Shown here: in pieces, positions 53,170-63,015 of the stretch | How positions within the stretch are numbered: position 1 is the first letter of the stretch | How the letters are laid out: every line of letters starts with the position of its first letter | Notes under the pieces: generated by a model | Databases searched by the model: none | What the model was told of the DNA's origin: nothing | The model's input: only the letters and a program-made list of their open reading frames with translations | Position numbers and translations under genes: made by a program | Assembly: GCA_027563145.1 (NCBI GenBank) | Contig: CP071306.1 | Span: 868,001-932,000 of the forward strand | Direction of reading: 5' to 3' | DNA: 64,000 nucleotides | Origin: Halocatena halophila | Lineage (GTDB): Archaea > Halobacteriota > Halobacteria > Halobacteriales > Haloarculaceae

Positions 53170-54528
53170 ATGAGTCGACTCCGTGGTGGTGAATCGGTGG
53201 GGGTCGAAGACGGTCCACTGGTGAGCCACTCCGTCCCGATCGAGCCGCCAACGTTTGCCGCAGTGGTACGATCCGCAACATCGCCGCGAGCGGTGTGGTG
53301 TGGTCCAGCCACCTCGGCTGTGGCCGACACGTCGGACGCCGAACCAACGATCGTCACCAGCGAGAGCGCAGCGGTGCTGACGGCGAGCGGGCCCGACCGA
53401 TTCGCGACAATTCGTGACGGAGCTACGGAGTTGTTTCAGTCACTCCAGGCAGACACCCCAGAGATTGCCCGTCCACGGCTGTTCGGTGGCTTTGCGTTTC
53501 ACGACGACCACACTCCAACCGGGGTCTGGGAGGGGTTTCCCGGCGGACAGTTCGTGCTTCCCCGATTTCAAATCACGTGGGGTGAGGACAGCGCCTGGCT
53601 CACGGCGACAGCTGTCGAATCTGAGCCCTCGACGGTCGAGCAGCTGATCGCATCCGGACGCGAGTGGCTGCAATCGCTTGAGGTAACCACCGGGTCACCA
53701 CCACCGGGGGTTCGTGACACTGACAGGAAACCGGAACGAACGTCGTGGACGGATGCTGTTGAGGCCGCAATCGATCGCATTCACAGCCACACGCTCCGGA
53801 AGGTCGTGCTGGCACAGTCGTTGCGGGCAACGCTTGAGCGACCACTCGACAGCGGAGCAACCCTGGCACGGCTCCGCGAGGCATATCCTGGCTGTTTTGG
53901 CTTTCTCATCGACGGCACGAACGATCGACAGTTTCTCGGCGCTACGCCAGAACGGCTCGTGACGGTTGCGGGAAAAACCTTGACAACGGGGGCACTCGCG
54001 GGAACGACGAGTCGTGGTGCGACACCGGAAGACGATGAGACGCTGGCCGATAGGCTACGCGAGAGCGAGAAAGACAACCACGAACACGATCTCGTGATCG
54101 ATACGATTCGCCAGCAGCTCGAGCCACTCACCAGCTCGATTACCACTAGCGAGCGTCGATTGCGACGGCTCGCCACCGTACAGCATCTGGAAACACCGGT
54201 AACGGCCACCCTCACTGACGATGGCCACGTCCTCTCGATGATCGAGGCGCTCCATCCGACGCCGGCCGTGGGTGGATTACCTCCCGAGCCCGCGCTGTCG
54301 ACGATTCGTGCGACCGAGCCGTTCGAACGGGGCTGGTACGCTGCCCCAATCGGCTGGTTCGACGCGAACGGCGACGGCACGTTTGCCGTTGCGCTCCGCT
54401 CGGCCGTCAGCTCGGTCGATGTGGCGACACTGTTTGCGGGCGTGGGAATCGTCGGTGACAGCGACCCAGACGACGAATGGGACGAGGTTCAGCTCAAATA
54501 CCAGCCGATTCTCGACGCGCTTGAGTGA
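53170..54528 (+). CDS. menF: isochorismate synthase
   Basis: Converts chorismate to isochorismate, the entry to menaquinone synthesis. The protein is 452 residues. The chorismate-binding domain fills residues 190-450: R-K-V-V-L-A-Q-S-L, P-E-R-L-V-T-V, T-G-A-L-A-G-T-T-S-R-G and the A-L-H-P-T-P-A-V-G-G block. The N-terminal half is the usual less-conserved part. It overlaps the menD frame region by four bases, starting the men operon. Confidence 0.92.
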   Translation: MSRLRGGESVGVEDGPLVSHSVPIEPPTFAAVVRSATSPRAVWCGPATSAVADTSDAEPTIVTSESAAVLTASGPDRFATIRDGATELFQSLQADTPEIARPRLFGGFAFHDDHTPTGVWEGFPGGQFVLPRFQITWGEDSAWLTATAVESEPSTVEQLIASGREWLQSLEVTTGSPPPGVRDTDRKPERTSWTDAVEAAIDRIHSHTLRKVVLAQSLRATLERPLDSGATLARLREAYPGCFGFLIDGTNDRQFLGATPERLVTVAGKTLTTGALAGTTSRGATPEDDETLADRLRESEKDNHEHDLVIDTIRQQLEPLTSSITTSERRLRRLATVQHLETPVTATLTDDGHVLSMIEALHPTPAVGGLPPEPALSTIRATEPFERGWYAAPIGWFDANGDGTFAVALRSAVSSVDVATLFAGVGIVGDSDPDDEWDEVQLKYQPILDALE

Positions 54529-54533
54529 TTGCT

Positions 54534-56285
54534 ATGGATGATGCGTTTTCGAATACGAACACGTTGTGGGCATCGGTTATCGTAGACGAACTCGCCACTG
54601 CGGGTGTCGAACGCGCGTGTGTTGCGCCAGGAAGCCGGAACACACCGTTGACCGTCGCGCTCAGCGAGAGCGATGCCATCACCGTCTACTCACAGTTCGA
54701 TGAGCGGTCAGCGGGATTTTTCGCGCTCGGACAGGCCCGCGCTACGGGAACGCCGACGGCACTCGTCTGTACTTCCGGAACGGCCACAGCAAACTTCCAT
54801 CCCGCCGTGATCGAGGCGAATCAGGCACGGATTCCGCTGATCATTCTCACGGCAGACCGACCGCGGGTGCTCCATCACAGCGGTGCCAACCAGACGGTTG
54901 ATCAGGAAGGGCTCTACGGTGGTGCGGTGCGGACGTATCGGACGCTTCCCGAGCCAGCCGTCAACGCCAGAAAGCTCAGGGCTCTCAGAACGGCGATCGA
55001 TCGGGCAGTCCTCAGTGCCACTGGAGATGAGCCAGGTCCGGTTCACTACAATGTGCCGTTCGAAAAACCCCTTGAGCCGACCCCAACTGACGATGTATCA
55101 CGGGCGTTTCTCGACGCGAATCCCGAAGCAGTGTACGGACGCGACGGGCCGTTCGTCTCGGTTTCGCAGGGTACACGGACGCCAATCGAACCGTCGGCGA
55201 TGGACACGCTGGTGCGGGCGATTCAGTCCGCTGACCGTGGACTGATCGTTGCGGGCCCAGACAGCAGGCTCACGCCAGACGCTTGTGCATCGCTTGCTCG
55301 CACAACCGGGTTCGTCGTTCTCGCCGACCCGGTCAGTGGCCTGCGATTCGGGCCACACGTGGAGTCGATCCCCGTTTTTGGGGGCTACGATGGCTATCTC
55401 GACGAGTTCGATCGCACACCCGATCTCGTCCTCCGGTTCGGACAGTCACCAACCTCAAAGCGACTCCGCAGCTATCTCGAAACAGCAGAGACACGACAGT
55501 ATCTGCTCTCACCGGCCGGTCGATGGGACGAAGCAACGTTCACGGCGACAGATCTGTGGACCACCGATCCGGTGGCGTTCGTTGCGGCGCTGTCCGATCG
55601 GCTGTCACCACCGGACACGCCAGAAACCGAGTGGGTTGATGCGTTTCGTCGTGCAGAATCGCGACACTACTCGATGGTTGCGGACGACGAAACCCATTTC
55701 GAGGGGGGTATCATCTCCGATACGATCGCGCTCACGCCGGATCCGAGCACGCTGTTTGTCTCCAACAGCATGCCCGTTCGAGACCTCGACCGATTTGGTG
55801 CGCCAACCACCACGTCGATCGCGGCGTATGCCAATCGTGGGGCGAGCGGCATCGATGGCATCATCTCGACGGCACTGGGAATTGGGAGCACAACCGACGA
55901 CCAGCTCATCGTGCTCACGGGAGATCTCGCCTTCTATCACGACATGAATGGCCTCCTCGCGATCGATCGCTGTGACGTCGACGCGACGATCGTGTTGTTG
56001 AACAACGACGGTGGTGGCATTTTCAACATGCTCCCGATCGAGTCGTTCGACCCACCGTTTACCGAGTATTTCAACACGCCACACGGACTGACGTTCGACC
56101 CCGTGGCCGATCTCTACGATCTCGAATACGACGCAGTGCAGAATCGAGAATCGTTCAGAGAAGCCTACCGCCGGGCCCTCAAGAACGAAAGAACCCATCT
56201 CATCGAGGTGTCCGTCGACGACGACAGCAGCCATCGCCACCGCGAGCAACTCGACGCTCAGTCGCTGGCTTCCTCGGAGGACTGA
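54534..56285 (+). CDS. menD: SEPHCHC synthase MenD
   Basis: A thiamine-diphosphate enzyme that joins 2-oxoglutarate to isochorismate. The protein is 583 residues. The N-terminal C-V-A-P-G-S-R-N-T-P-L-T, the activating Glu in Q-F-D-E-R-S-A-G-F (near residue 57) and the ThDP site T-G-D-L-A-F...N-N-D-G-G-G-I-F-N-M-L are clear. The start at ATG 54534 lies just after the menF stop; an in-frame GTG at 54525 overlaps menF and is less likely. Confidence 0.95.
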   Translation: MDDAFSNTNTLWASVIVDELATAGVERACVAPGSRNTPLTVALSESDAITVYSQFDERSAGFFALGQARATGTPTALVCTSGTATANFHPAVIEANQARIPLIILTADRPRVLHHSGANQTVDQEGLYGGAVRTYRTLPEPAVNARKLRALRTAIDRAVLSATGDEPGPVHYNVPFEKPLEPTPTDDVSRAFLDANPEAVYGRDGPFVSVSQGTRTPIEPSAMDTLVRAIQSADRGLIVAGPDSRLTPDACASLARTTGFVVLADPVSGLRFGPHVESIPVFGGYDGYLDEFDRTPDLVLRFGQSPTSKRLRSYLETAETRQYLLSPAGRWDEATFTATDLWTTDPVAFVAALSDRLSPPDTPETEWVDAFRRAESRHYSMVADDETHFEGGIISDTIALTPDPSTLFVSNSMPVRDLDRFGAPTTTSIAAYANRGASGIDGIISTALGIGSTTDDQLIVLTGDLAFYHDMNGLLAIDRCDVDATIVLLNNDGGGIFNMLPIESFDPPFTEYFNTPHGLTFDPVADLYDLEYDAVQNRESFREAYRRALKNERTHLIEVSVDDDSSHRHREQLDAQSLASSED

Positions 56286-56530
56286 GCCGTCTGCTCCGAT
56301 TCGGGCGATTGCTCAAGAACCGTTCTGATCGACTGGAGCTCCGTTCTGATCGCCCGCAGCTCACCGAAGAGCTGATACAACAGGTAGATCCCCACGACCA
56401 CTGCACCAAGAAGCGAGAGGCGCACCAGTAGATACACCGAGCTCTCCAGTAAGTCAACCAACAGCACGAACAGAATCATTGCGAACGCTCCGACGATCAA
56501 ATACCAGACACGCTCTTCTGTTGTGTTCAT
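56258..56530 (-). CDS. small membrane protein antisense within the men cluster
   Basis: A 90-residue protein from MNTTEERVW with two membrane helices (about residues 10-30 and 38-60) and a C-terminal coiled coil (L-R-A-I-R-T-E-L-Q-S-I-R-T-V-L-E) ending in a polar tail. It runs against menD and menB and overlaps the menD 3' end by 28 bp. Function unknown; conserved place in other haloarchaea was not checked. Confidence 0.6.
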   Translation of the reverse strand: MNTTEERVWYLIVGAFAMILFVLLVDLLESSVYLLVRLSLLGAVVVGIYLLYQLFGELRAIRTELQSIRTVLEQSPESEQTAQSSEEASD

Positions 56531-56654
56531 CTGCGTGTAACTTTCCGTCAGAATACTATCAATGTATGCATTACGATGGACAGATACTGACCACAATCAC
56601 CGGGCCTCGACCCGATCAGGGAATCTTTTTGCACAATCCGATCACAGTTCAGCC

Positions 56655-57548
56655 ATGGACGCTTCGTTGTTCGATCCCACAGCATGGGAGACGGTCGAGT
56701 CGTTCGACTTCCGGGATATCACCTATCATCGAGCGATCGACCACGGCACTGTTCGGATCGCATTCGACAGACCGGAAGTTCGCAACGCGTTTCGACCGGG
56801 AACGGTAGATGAACTGTACACCGCACTCGATCACGCAAAACGACAGACCGACATCGGCTGTGTATTGCTCACCGGTAATGGCCCGTCGCCGAAAGATGGC
56901 GGCTATGCCTTCTGTTCTGGTGGCGATCAGTCGATTCGTGGTGAAGATGGCTATCAGTACACCGGCGATGACGAATCGCCCGACGATGGGTCGACGGGAC
57001 GGCTCCACATTCTCGAAGTGCAGCGGTTGATCCGACACATTCCAAAGCCAGTGATCGCCGTCGTTCCGGGCTGGGCCGTTGGAGGCGGACACAGCCTGCA
57101 CGTCGTCTGTGACATGACGATCGCCAGCAAAGAACACGGAAAGTTCAAACAGACCGACCCAGACGTTGCGAGCTTCGATGGCGGGTTCGGGTCGGCGTAT
57201 CTCGCCAATCAGGTTGGACAAAAGCGGGCCCGGGAGATCTTCTTTCTGGGGAAAACCTACTCCGCAACAAAAGCAGCTGAGATGGGAATGGTCAATGAGG
57301 TCGTCTCCCACGAGGAGCTCGAAGCCACGGCGATCGAGTGGGCAAAAACGATCAACGAGAAGTCCCCGACTGCGATGCGGATGTTGAAATACGCGTTCAA
57401 TCTCGACACTGATGGACTGGTTGGCCAGCAGGTGTTCGCCGGAGAGGCGACGCGACTGGCCTACATGACCGACGAGGCCCAGGAGGGTCGCGACGCTTTC
57501 GTCGAGGGTCGCCAGCCGGATTTCGACGACGTTCCGTGGCACTACTAA
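56655..57548 (+). CDS. menB: 1,4-dihydroxy-2-naphthoyl-CoA synthase
   Basis: A crotonase-fold enzyme that closes the naphthoate ring from succinylbenzoyl-CoA. The protein is 297 residues. The oxyanion-hole loops are F-C-S-G-G-D-Q and V-P-G-W-A-V-G-G-G-H-S-L-H. D-P-D-V-A-S-F-D-G-G-F-G-S-A-Y contains the MenB-specific Ser/Asp region. The start at ATG 56655 (M-D-A-S-L-F-D-P) is chosen over a frame reaching 56562, whose extra residues lack family similarity. It is separated from menA by one base. Confidence 0.95.
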   Translation: MDASLFDPTAWETVESFDFRDITYHRAIDHGTVRIAFDRPEVRNAFRPGTVDELYTALDHAKRQTDIGCVLLTGNGPSPKDGGYAFCSGGDQSIRGEDGYQYTGDDESPDDGSTGRLHILEVQRLIRHIPKPVIAVVPGWAVGGGHSLHVVCDMTIASKEHGKFKQTDPDVASFDGGFGSAYLANQVGQKRAREIFFLGKTYSATKAAEMGMVNEVVSHEELEATAIEWAKTINEKSPTAMRMLKYAFNLDTDGLVGQQVFAGEATRLAYMTDEAQEGRDAFVEGRQPDFDDVPWHY

Positions 57549-57549
57549 G

Positions 57550-58479
57550 ATGACCGAACACTCCACGACACGCGCGTGGCTCCTTGCGGCCCGGCCACAG
57601 ACGCTCCCGGCTGGCGCAGCACCCGTGGTGCTGGGTACCGGTCTCGCCATCCGTCAGGGTGTCTTTCGCCCACTGCCGGCGGTGTTGGCGTTGCTTGGTG
57701 CGCTGTTGCTCCAGATCGGCACGAACTTCGCCAACGACTACTACGACGCCATCAAGGGTGCCGACACCGACGAACGAGAGGGCTTTACCCGGGTGACACA
57801 GGCCGGCCTTATCGAGCCAGCGGCCGTCAAACGCGCGATGATCCTGACGTTTTTGATCGCCGTGGGAGTTGGCTGCGTGCTCGTTGCGATCGGTGGCGTG
57901 CCTATCTTGCTCATCGGATTGGCCTCGATTGGAGCTGGATTCACCTACACCGGCGGTCCGTATCCCTACGGCTATCGCGGGCTTGGCGATCTGTTCGTGT
58001 TCGTCTTTTTCGGCGTTATTGCGGTCACAGGAACTTACTACGTCCAGGCGATCGTTCCGTATGGCCCACCACTCGGACTCTCGGTTCCGTCGGCGACGCT
58101 TCCCACAATCGCCCTGCTCGTGAGTCTCGCGCCGGCTGCACTGGCAACGGCGATTCTCGTCATCAACAACATCCGCGATCGTGAGACGGACGCGGCGGCG
58201 GGCAAACGAACATTGGCGGTCATGCTCGGCTATCGGCTTTCACGATTTGAGTTGCTCGCGCTGCTCGCGCTTGCCTATGCAGTGCCACTCTGGCTCGTGA
58301 TGGATACCAGTGCACTGTTGGTCGGTCTTCCCGTGGTTACGATCCCGATCGCCGCACGACTCGTCCACACCGTGTTTGACTCGACCAGCGCAGAAACGCT
58401 CGATCCGGCGCTCGAACGGATGGGACAGCTGCTCGGGGCGCACTCGCTGTTGTTTGCCGTGGGGTTGGCGCTCTCGTGA
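57550..58479 (+). CDS. menA: 1,4-dihydroxy-2-naphthoate polyprenyltransferase
   Basis: An UbiA-family membrane prenyltransferase that attaches the isoprenoid tail to dihydroxynaphthoate. The protein is 309 residues with about eight to nine helices. The first Asp-rich motif is N-F-A-N-D-Y-Y-D near residues 60-67, and the second is I-N-N-I-R-D-R-E-T-D. It begins two bases after menB. Confidence 0.94.
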   Translation: MTEHSTTRAWLLAARPQTLPAGAAPVVLGTGLAIRQGVFRPLPAVLALLGALLLQIGTNFANDYYDAIKGADTDEREGFTRVTQAGLIEPAAVKRAMILTFLIAVGVGCVLVAIGGVPILLIGLASIGAGFTYTGGPYPYGYRGLGDLFVFVFFGVIAVTGTYYVQAIVPYGPPLGLSVPSATLPTIALLVSLAPAALATAILVINNIRDRETDAAAGKRTLAVMLGYRLSRFELLALLALAYAVPLWLVMDTSALLVGLPVVTIPIAARLVHTVFDSTSAETLDPALERMGQLLGAHSLLFAVGLALS

Positions 58480-58543
58480 ACCCTCTTCTCGGCCGTCTTG
58501 CACTCAACAGCGACGAATCGATCCGGACTGCTATCTCGACAGT

Positions 58544-59617
58544 ATGGCCTCGGCGATAACGATCGAACCGTTCGAACTCGAGTTGCAAAGCCCACTCAAA
58601 ACGGCAGACGGAACGATCGAAAGCCGCCGTGGCTTTCTGGTCTGTCTCGAAGCCGAGGACTGTGTTGGCTACGGTGAGGCAACTCCATTGCCCGGATGGA
58701 CCGAAAGCTATGAGCGCTGTGAGCGGACGCTGACGGCAGCGGCCGACGCACTCTCTGTGGACAAAGCGATCGAGTCAGTGAGTGCTACAGCGACGCCAGC
58801 AGCCCGTCACGGCTTATCGCTCGCACGGCTCGATCGTCGGGCACAGCGATGTGGCCTTGGGCTTTCTCAGTATCTGGCCGGCGGTGGCCCCCGTGATACC
58901 GTGTCAGTCAATGCGACGATCGGCGACGGATCAGTGGCGAGCACGGTTGCTGCGGCCAGGACTGCCGTCGATGCCGGCTATCAGTGTCTGAAATGTAAGG
59001 TGGGAGCTGGTGGGGTCACCCGGGATATTGCCCGCCTCAGGGCAGTCCGATCCGCTGTCGGTCCAACAATCGAACTCAGAGCGGACGCAAACGGGGCGTG
59101 GAATCGAACGCAGGCCGAACACGTCGTTCGGGCAATCGACGACGCCAACGTTGCGTACGTCGAGCAGCCACTCACCCCTGGGTCGCTCTCGGCTACAAAC
59201 TCCTTGCGCTCGATTGGTACCACAGCCATTGCACTCGACGAGGAGTGTCTTCGGACGCCAATCAACGACATTCTGCGCGCCAAGGCAGCCGACGTACTCG
59301 TGATCAAACCCATGGCCGTTGGCGGCATCGATCGAGCGTTTCGGATCGCTCGCGTCGCCCGGCTGGTCGGCGGAGTGGAGGTAGTGGTCACCACGACGAT
59401 CGACGGCCCGATCGCTCACACCGGCGCAATTCAGCTCGCAGGGGCTCTCAAGACCGACACCGCGTGTGGGCTCGCCACTGCAGACCGCTTTGCTGGATCG
59501 ACACCGGAAGCACTCAGAATCACTGACGGAAAGATAGCCGTGCCAGAGGGATCTGGCTGTGGTCTCACTGTGGCAGGCGAAACCGGAATCGAAAACTGGT
59601 ACGGCATCGAATCGTAG
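58544..59617 (+). CDS. menC: o-succinylbenzoate synthase
   Basis: An enolase-superfamily dehydratase, 357 residues. The catalytic K-x-K is in C-L-K-C-K-V-G. Metal ligands are the Asp of R-A-D-A-N-G-A-W, the Glu of V-E-Q-P-L and the Asp of A-L-D-E-E-C. The second Lys is in V-I-K-P-M-A-V-G-G. The start at 58544 (M-A-S-A-I-T-I-E) gives normal length; the frame back to 58310 overlaps menA with basic, unrelated sequence. Confidence 0.94.
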   Translation: MASAITIEPFELELQSPLKTADGTIESRRGFLVCLEAEDCVGYGEATPLPGWTESYERCERTLTAAADALSVDKAIESVSATATPAARHGLSLARLDRRAQRCGLGLSQYLAGGGPRDTVSVNATIGDGSVASTVAAARTAVDAGYQCLKCKVGAGGVTRDIARLRAVRSAVGPTIELRADANGAWNRTQAEHVVRAIDDANVAYVEQPLTPGSLSATNSLRSIGTTAIALDEECLRTPINDILRAKAADVLVIKPMAVGGIDRAFRIARVARLVGGVEVVVTTTIDGPIAHTGAIQLAGALKTDTACGLATADRFAGSTPEALRITDGKIAVPEGSGCGLTVAGETGIENWYGIES

Positions 59618-59620
59618 CCA

Positions 59621-61072
59621 ATGGACGATTGGCTCGCCGACCGACGGGTCGAATCACCAGCCGCGACGGCGGTGGTCGATCCCGAGACCGACGCCAGCTG
59701 GACGTACGCCGAACTCGATGGGGCCGTCGAGACGCTTGCCGGCAGGCTGAGCACATTCGACGTGTCTGGCGAACGAATTGCGCTGTGCGCCGAGCCGTCG
59801 CCGACGGCAATCCAGCTCGTTCACGCCGCGATGCGCGCTGGTGCAGTCATCGTTCCCGTCGATCCCACACACCCAATCGACGATGGGCGGCTCGAACGCG
59901 TCGATCCCGCGCTAGTTGTGGTTGCTGGCATAGCCCCAGATCGGATCGATCAGACCAACACGCCATGGCCCGTGCGCTCGCTCAAAGCGGACGGACCGGT
60001 TGCCTCGATCGACACCGAACCGATCGGCTCGCTCTCGCACGCTCGCCTTCAACCGGATGATCCGCTCGTGTATCTGTTTACCTCGGGAACGACCGGACAG
60101 CCAGATCTCGTTGAGCTGACGGTGAACAACGTCTGTTACAGCGCGATGGCATCCTCAAAACGGCTACAGACGACGGCCGGCGATCGGTGGTGCTCGCCGC
60201 TTGGACTCCACCACATGGGTGGGCTTGCGCCCATCTACCGGGCAGTGCTTGATGGGATGACGGTCGTTCCATCAACTACCGATCCAGAGACACTGCTGAC
60301 AACGCTGCATACCTACGAGGCGACGGCCGTTTCGCTGGTCCCCGTCCTGCTTGAGCAACTACTCGAAAAACGATCGCTTCCGTCGTCGCTGCGTACCGTG
60401 TTGCTCGGTGGCGGTCCAGCCTCGCCAACGCTTCTTGAGGAGTGTCTCGATCGGTCCGTTCCAGTGTTTCCAACGTATGGTATGACCGAAACCGCCTCAC
60501 AGATCGCGACTGGGACGCCAGCAGACGTGAAAGCGGCCCCAGACAGCGTCGGCCGGCCAGTTTTTACGACCAGCGTCACGATCGTCGACGAAAATGGAGC
60601 GCCATGTCCCCCCAACACGGAGGGAGAAATCGTCGTCTCTGGCCCAACCGTCTCGCCTGGTTATGTTGATAGCGCTGCGTTCGAGCAGTGCGACGGTGGC
60701 TTCAAAACGGGCGATCGTGGGATGCTCGATGCGGACGGTCGACTTTTCGTTTCAGGGCGCACAGATGACCGAATCAATACCGGTGGCGAAACGGTTGATC
60801 CCACGGCCGTCCAGCGTGCCATCAAGCGCCATCCCGACGTCAAGGGGGCTGCTGTCGTTGGCATCGAAGACGACAGATGGGGCGAACGCGTTGGTGCGCT
60901 GATCGATCGTGATGGGGATTGCACGGCCGACGACCTTGATGCGTTTCTCAGCGATCGGCTCGCGTCGCACGAGCGCCCGCGAACGATCGTCTTCGGATCG
61001 ATCAAGCGGACGCCATCAGGGACAGTCGATCGGCAAGCAATCAAAGCACGGCTGAAACAGCCAGGCAATTGA
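59621..61072 (+). CDS. menE: o-succinylbenzoate--CoA ligase
   Basis: An adenylate-forming ligase making OSB-CoA for MenB, 483 residues. The P-loop Y-L-F-T-S-G-T-T-G-Q-P is near residue 150. Y-G-M-T-E-T-A-S-Q-I and F-K-T-G-D-R-G follow, then G-R-T-D-D-R-I-N-T-G-G-E near residue 380. Last gene of the men cluster. No menH or methyltransferase (menG/ubiE) is present in the window. Confidence 0.94.
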   Translation: MDDWLADRRVESPAATAVVDPETDASWTYAELDGAVETLAGRLSTFDVSGERIALCAEPSPTAIQLVHAAMRAGAVIVPVDPTHPIDDGRLERVDPALVVVAGIAPDRIDQTNTPWPVRSLKADGPVASIDTEPIGSLSHARLQPDDPLVYLFTSGTTGQPDLVELTVNNVCYSAMASSKRLQTTAGDRWCSPLGLHHMGGLAPIYRAVLDGMTVVPSTTDPETLLTTLHTYEATAVSLVPVLLEQLLEKRSLPSSLRTVLLGGGPASPTLLEECLDRSVPVFPTYGMTETASQIATGTPADVKAAPDSVGRPVFTTSVTIVDENGAPCPPNTEGEIVVSGPTVSPGYVDSAAFEQCDGGFKTGDRGMLDADGRLFVSGRTDDRINTGGETVDPTAVQRAIKRHPDVKGAAVVGIEDDRWGERVGALIDRDGDCTADDLDAFLSDRLASHERPRTIVFGSIKRTPSGTVDRQAIKARLKQPGN

Positions 61073-61097
61073 ACGGGTCGGAGCACGTAGACAACCC

Positions 61098-61841
61098 ATG
61101 TGTACGATCGTACTGGCCTACCAGCAGTTCGAATCCACACCGCTGCTCATCGGCGCAAACCGAGACGAACGCTACGACAGGCCATCCGCCCCGCCACAGT
61201 TGCTCGATGAATCGACGACCATTCTCGCTCCACGAGATCAGTCTGCTGGGGGCACCTGGATCGGTGTGAACGAGGCTGGACTCATCGTGGCGCTCACCAA
61301 CCGTTGGGGAGCACCCGCTGGGACAGGCGAGCGCTCGCGTGGACTGCTCGTTCGCGATCTTCTTGATCACGGTGACGCACAGAGCGCCGCACGGGCGACC
61401 GAGCGCGAGCTCGATACAACGCTGTACGATGGGTTTTATCTGGTGTGTGCAGACGAAAACAATGCGATTCTCATCGAAAATTCGGGGGGACCACTCATCC
61501 GGACACTAACGCCAGGCGTCCACGTCGTGATGAACGTTGGCTACGACACGAGCTACCGAATTCCGAGCGAGCACGCAGAAAGCGCACAGCAACAGGCAGC
61601 AAACGGCCGCGAGCTCCTCGCACTGTTGCGAACCGAACCGGACGAAGCCCCCGCCAGCTGGCGCGACCGGACGGCAACAGCGCTTTCCAATCACGATCGG
61701 GGCGTTTGCGTCCATGGAGATGGGTTTGGTACGCGGTCATCATCGCTGATACAGGTCAGCGACGACGCGATCAACTACTGGTTTGCGGACGGACCGCCGT
61801 GTGAAACGAGCTACGACCACGTCGATGAACGGCTGCGCTGA
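61098..61841 (+). CDS. NRDE/TANGO2 family protein
   Basis: A 247-residue protein that begins M-C-T-I-V-L-A-Y, with the family N-R-D-E at residues 22-25, G-G-T-W-I-G-V-N and A-L-T-N-R-W-G. The N-terminal Cys2 suggests an Ntn-hydrolase-like arrangement, as predicted for TANGO2 relatives. In eukaryotes TANGO2 affects lipid and heme handling; the archaeal role is unknown. It follows menE by 25 bp, possibly in the same transcript. Confidence 0.85.
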   Translation: MCTIVLAYQQFESTPLLIGANRDERYDRPSAPPQLLDESTTILAPRDQSAGGTWIGVNEAGLIVALTNRWGAPAGTGERSRGLLVRDLLDHGDAQSAARATERELDTTLYDGFYLVCADENNAILIENSGGPLIRTLTPGVHVVMNVGYDTSYRIPSEHAESAQQQAANGRELLALLRTEPDEAPASWRDRTATALSNHDRGVCVHGDGFGTRSSSLIQVSDDAINYWFADGPPCETSYDHVDERLR

Positions 61842-61905
61842 TTCACACCGACTCCTCTGTCCGCCCTACAAAACTGTTAAACCGGACTCACTCTGAGTGT
61901 AGCGT

Positions 61906-62253
61906 ATGAGCGTTACCGCCGATGAGGACGACCTATCGGACGACGAACGCGCAGGGCTCGCACTCATTCGTGAGACCGGCGGCGTTCACCAGAGCGATTT
62001 CTGGAAGGAGCTCGATGTCTCCTCACGTACCGGCAGCCGGATCGTCGAATCGCTGGCCGAAAAAGAGCTGATCCAGCGCGAAGAAGCCGTCTACAACGGC
62101 CACAACACGTATTATCTCACCCCCGCAACGAAAGATCTCGATTTCTCGCTGTTGATGGCCGGCGACATGCTCTCGCCCTTTGTCGCCGACGAGGAGGTCG
62201 AATCCAACAGCGACGCGTTCTCGCAGTGGATCATGACCCTCGCCTACCAGTAA
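61906..62253 (+). CDS. winged-helix transcriptional regulator
   Basis: A 115-residue protein. The winged helix lies at residues 15-75: G-L-A-L-I-R-E-T-G-G-V-H-Q-S-D-F-W-K, then S-S-R-T-G-S-R-I-V-E-S-L-A-E-K-E-L-I and Y-Y-L-T-P-A. The C-terminal 35 residues are hydrophobic and acidic, perhaps for dimerisation. It stands alone with its own upstream gap, just ahead of the Sco gene. Confidence 0.75.
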   Translation: MSVTADEDDLSDDERAGLALIRETGGVHQSDFWKELDVSSRTGSRIVESLAEKELIQREEAVYNGHNTYYLTPATKDLDFSLLMAGDMLSPFVADEEVESNSDAFSQWIMTLAYQ

Positions 62254-62298
62254 GCGACAAACCAAACGATCCATAGGACTCTGGTTCTCAGTTTCTGT

Positions 62299-63015
62299 AT
62301 GCAACGTCGCACGGTCCTGAAATCGATGGCAGCGGTATCGGGAGGGCTCGCAGTGGCTGGCTGTCTTGGTGACACGCTGGAAACGACGGGCAATGGCGGG
62401 GGCAACACCCCAACTGAGACGCCAGTTCACTCCGAAAACGTCACACTCGCACACCCCTCGGACTATCCAACGTCATACTCGCCGGAGTTTCTGAGCTGGG
62501 ACGACCAGCTCCCAGACGTCTCGGTCACCGCGCCGCTCGAAGACCGATCGATTGCGCTCGGTGACCTTGACGTGCCAGCCGTGTTCACGTTCTTTTTCAG
62601 CAACTGCAAAACAGTGTGTCCCGTGCTGGTTTCCTCGCTCCGGGAGATCCAGACACACGCGAGCAATAACGGCTACGACGACGAAATCGCACTCGTGCCG
62701 ATCACGTTCGATCCCGAGCGCGACACCGCCGACCGCCTCAGGACGTACGCCGAAGAGATGAACGTCGACGCCGACGCAGACAACTGGCACTTCTTGCGGC
62801 CAGACTCCGTCGAAAAAGCCAAATCGGTCATTCAGGATGAATTCGGCGTGCGATTCAAAAAGCAGTCCCAACAAGAGGGCGAGGGCTACATGTTCGATCA
62901 CCGATCGCTGATCGTGTTGACGAACGCCGCGGGCTACGTTGAGCGGGCATATCGGGGGAGCGAACCGCAGACTGAACGGATCATCGAGGATCTCGAAACC
63001 GTTCGCACCCAATGA
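62299..63015 (+). CDS. Sco1/SenC family copper chaperone lipoprotein
   Basis: A thioredoxin-fold protein that loads copper into the CuA site of cytochrome oxidase. The protein is 238 residues. It has a Tat-like R-R-T-V-L-K start and a lipobox with lipidated Cys22 (A-V-A-G-C). The copper-binding C103-x3-C107 (S-N-C-K-T-V-C-P-V) and H201 (F-D-H-R-S-L) are present. It would act outside the membrane, probably on the coxB product at 6.2 kb. It overlaps the next gene by four bases. Confidence 0.92.
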   Translation: MQRRTVLKSMAAVSGGLAVAGCLGDTLETTGNGGGNTPTETPVHSENVTLAHPSDYPTSYSPEFLSWDDQLPDVSVTAPLEDRSIALGDLDVPAVFTFFFSNCKTVCPVLVSSLREIQTHASNNGYDDEIALVPITFDPERDTADRLRTYAEEMNVDADADNWHFLRPDSVEKAKSVIQDEFGVRFKKQSQQEGEGYMFDHRSLIVLTNAAGYVERAYRGSEPQTERIIEDLETVRTQ

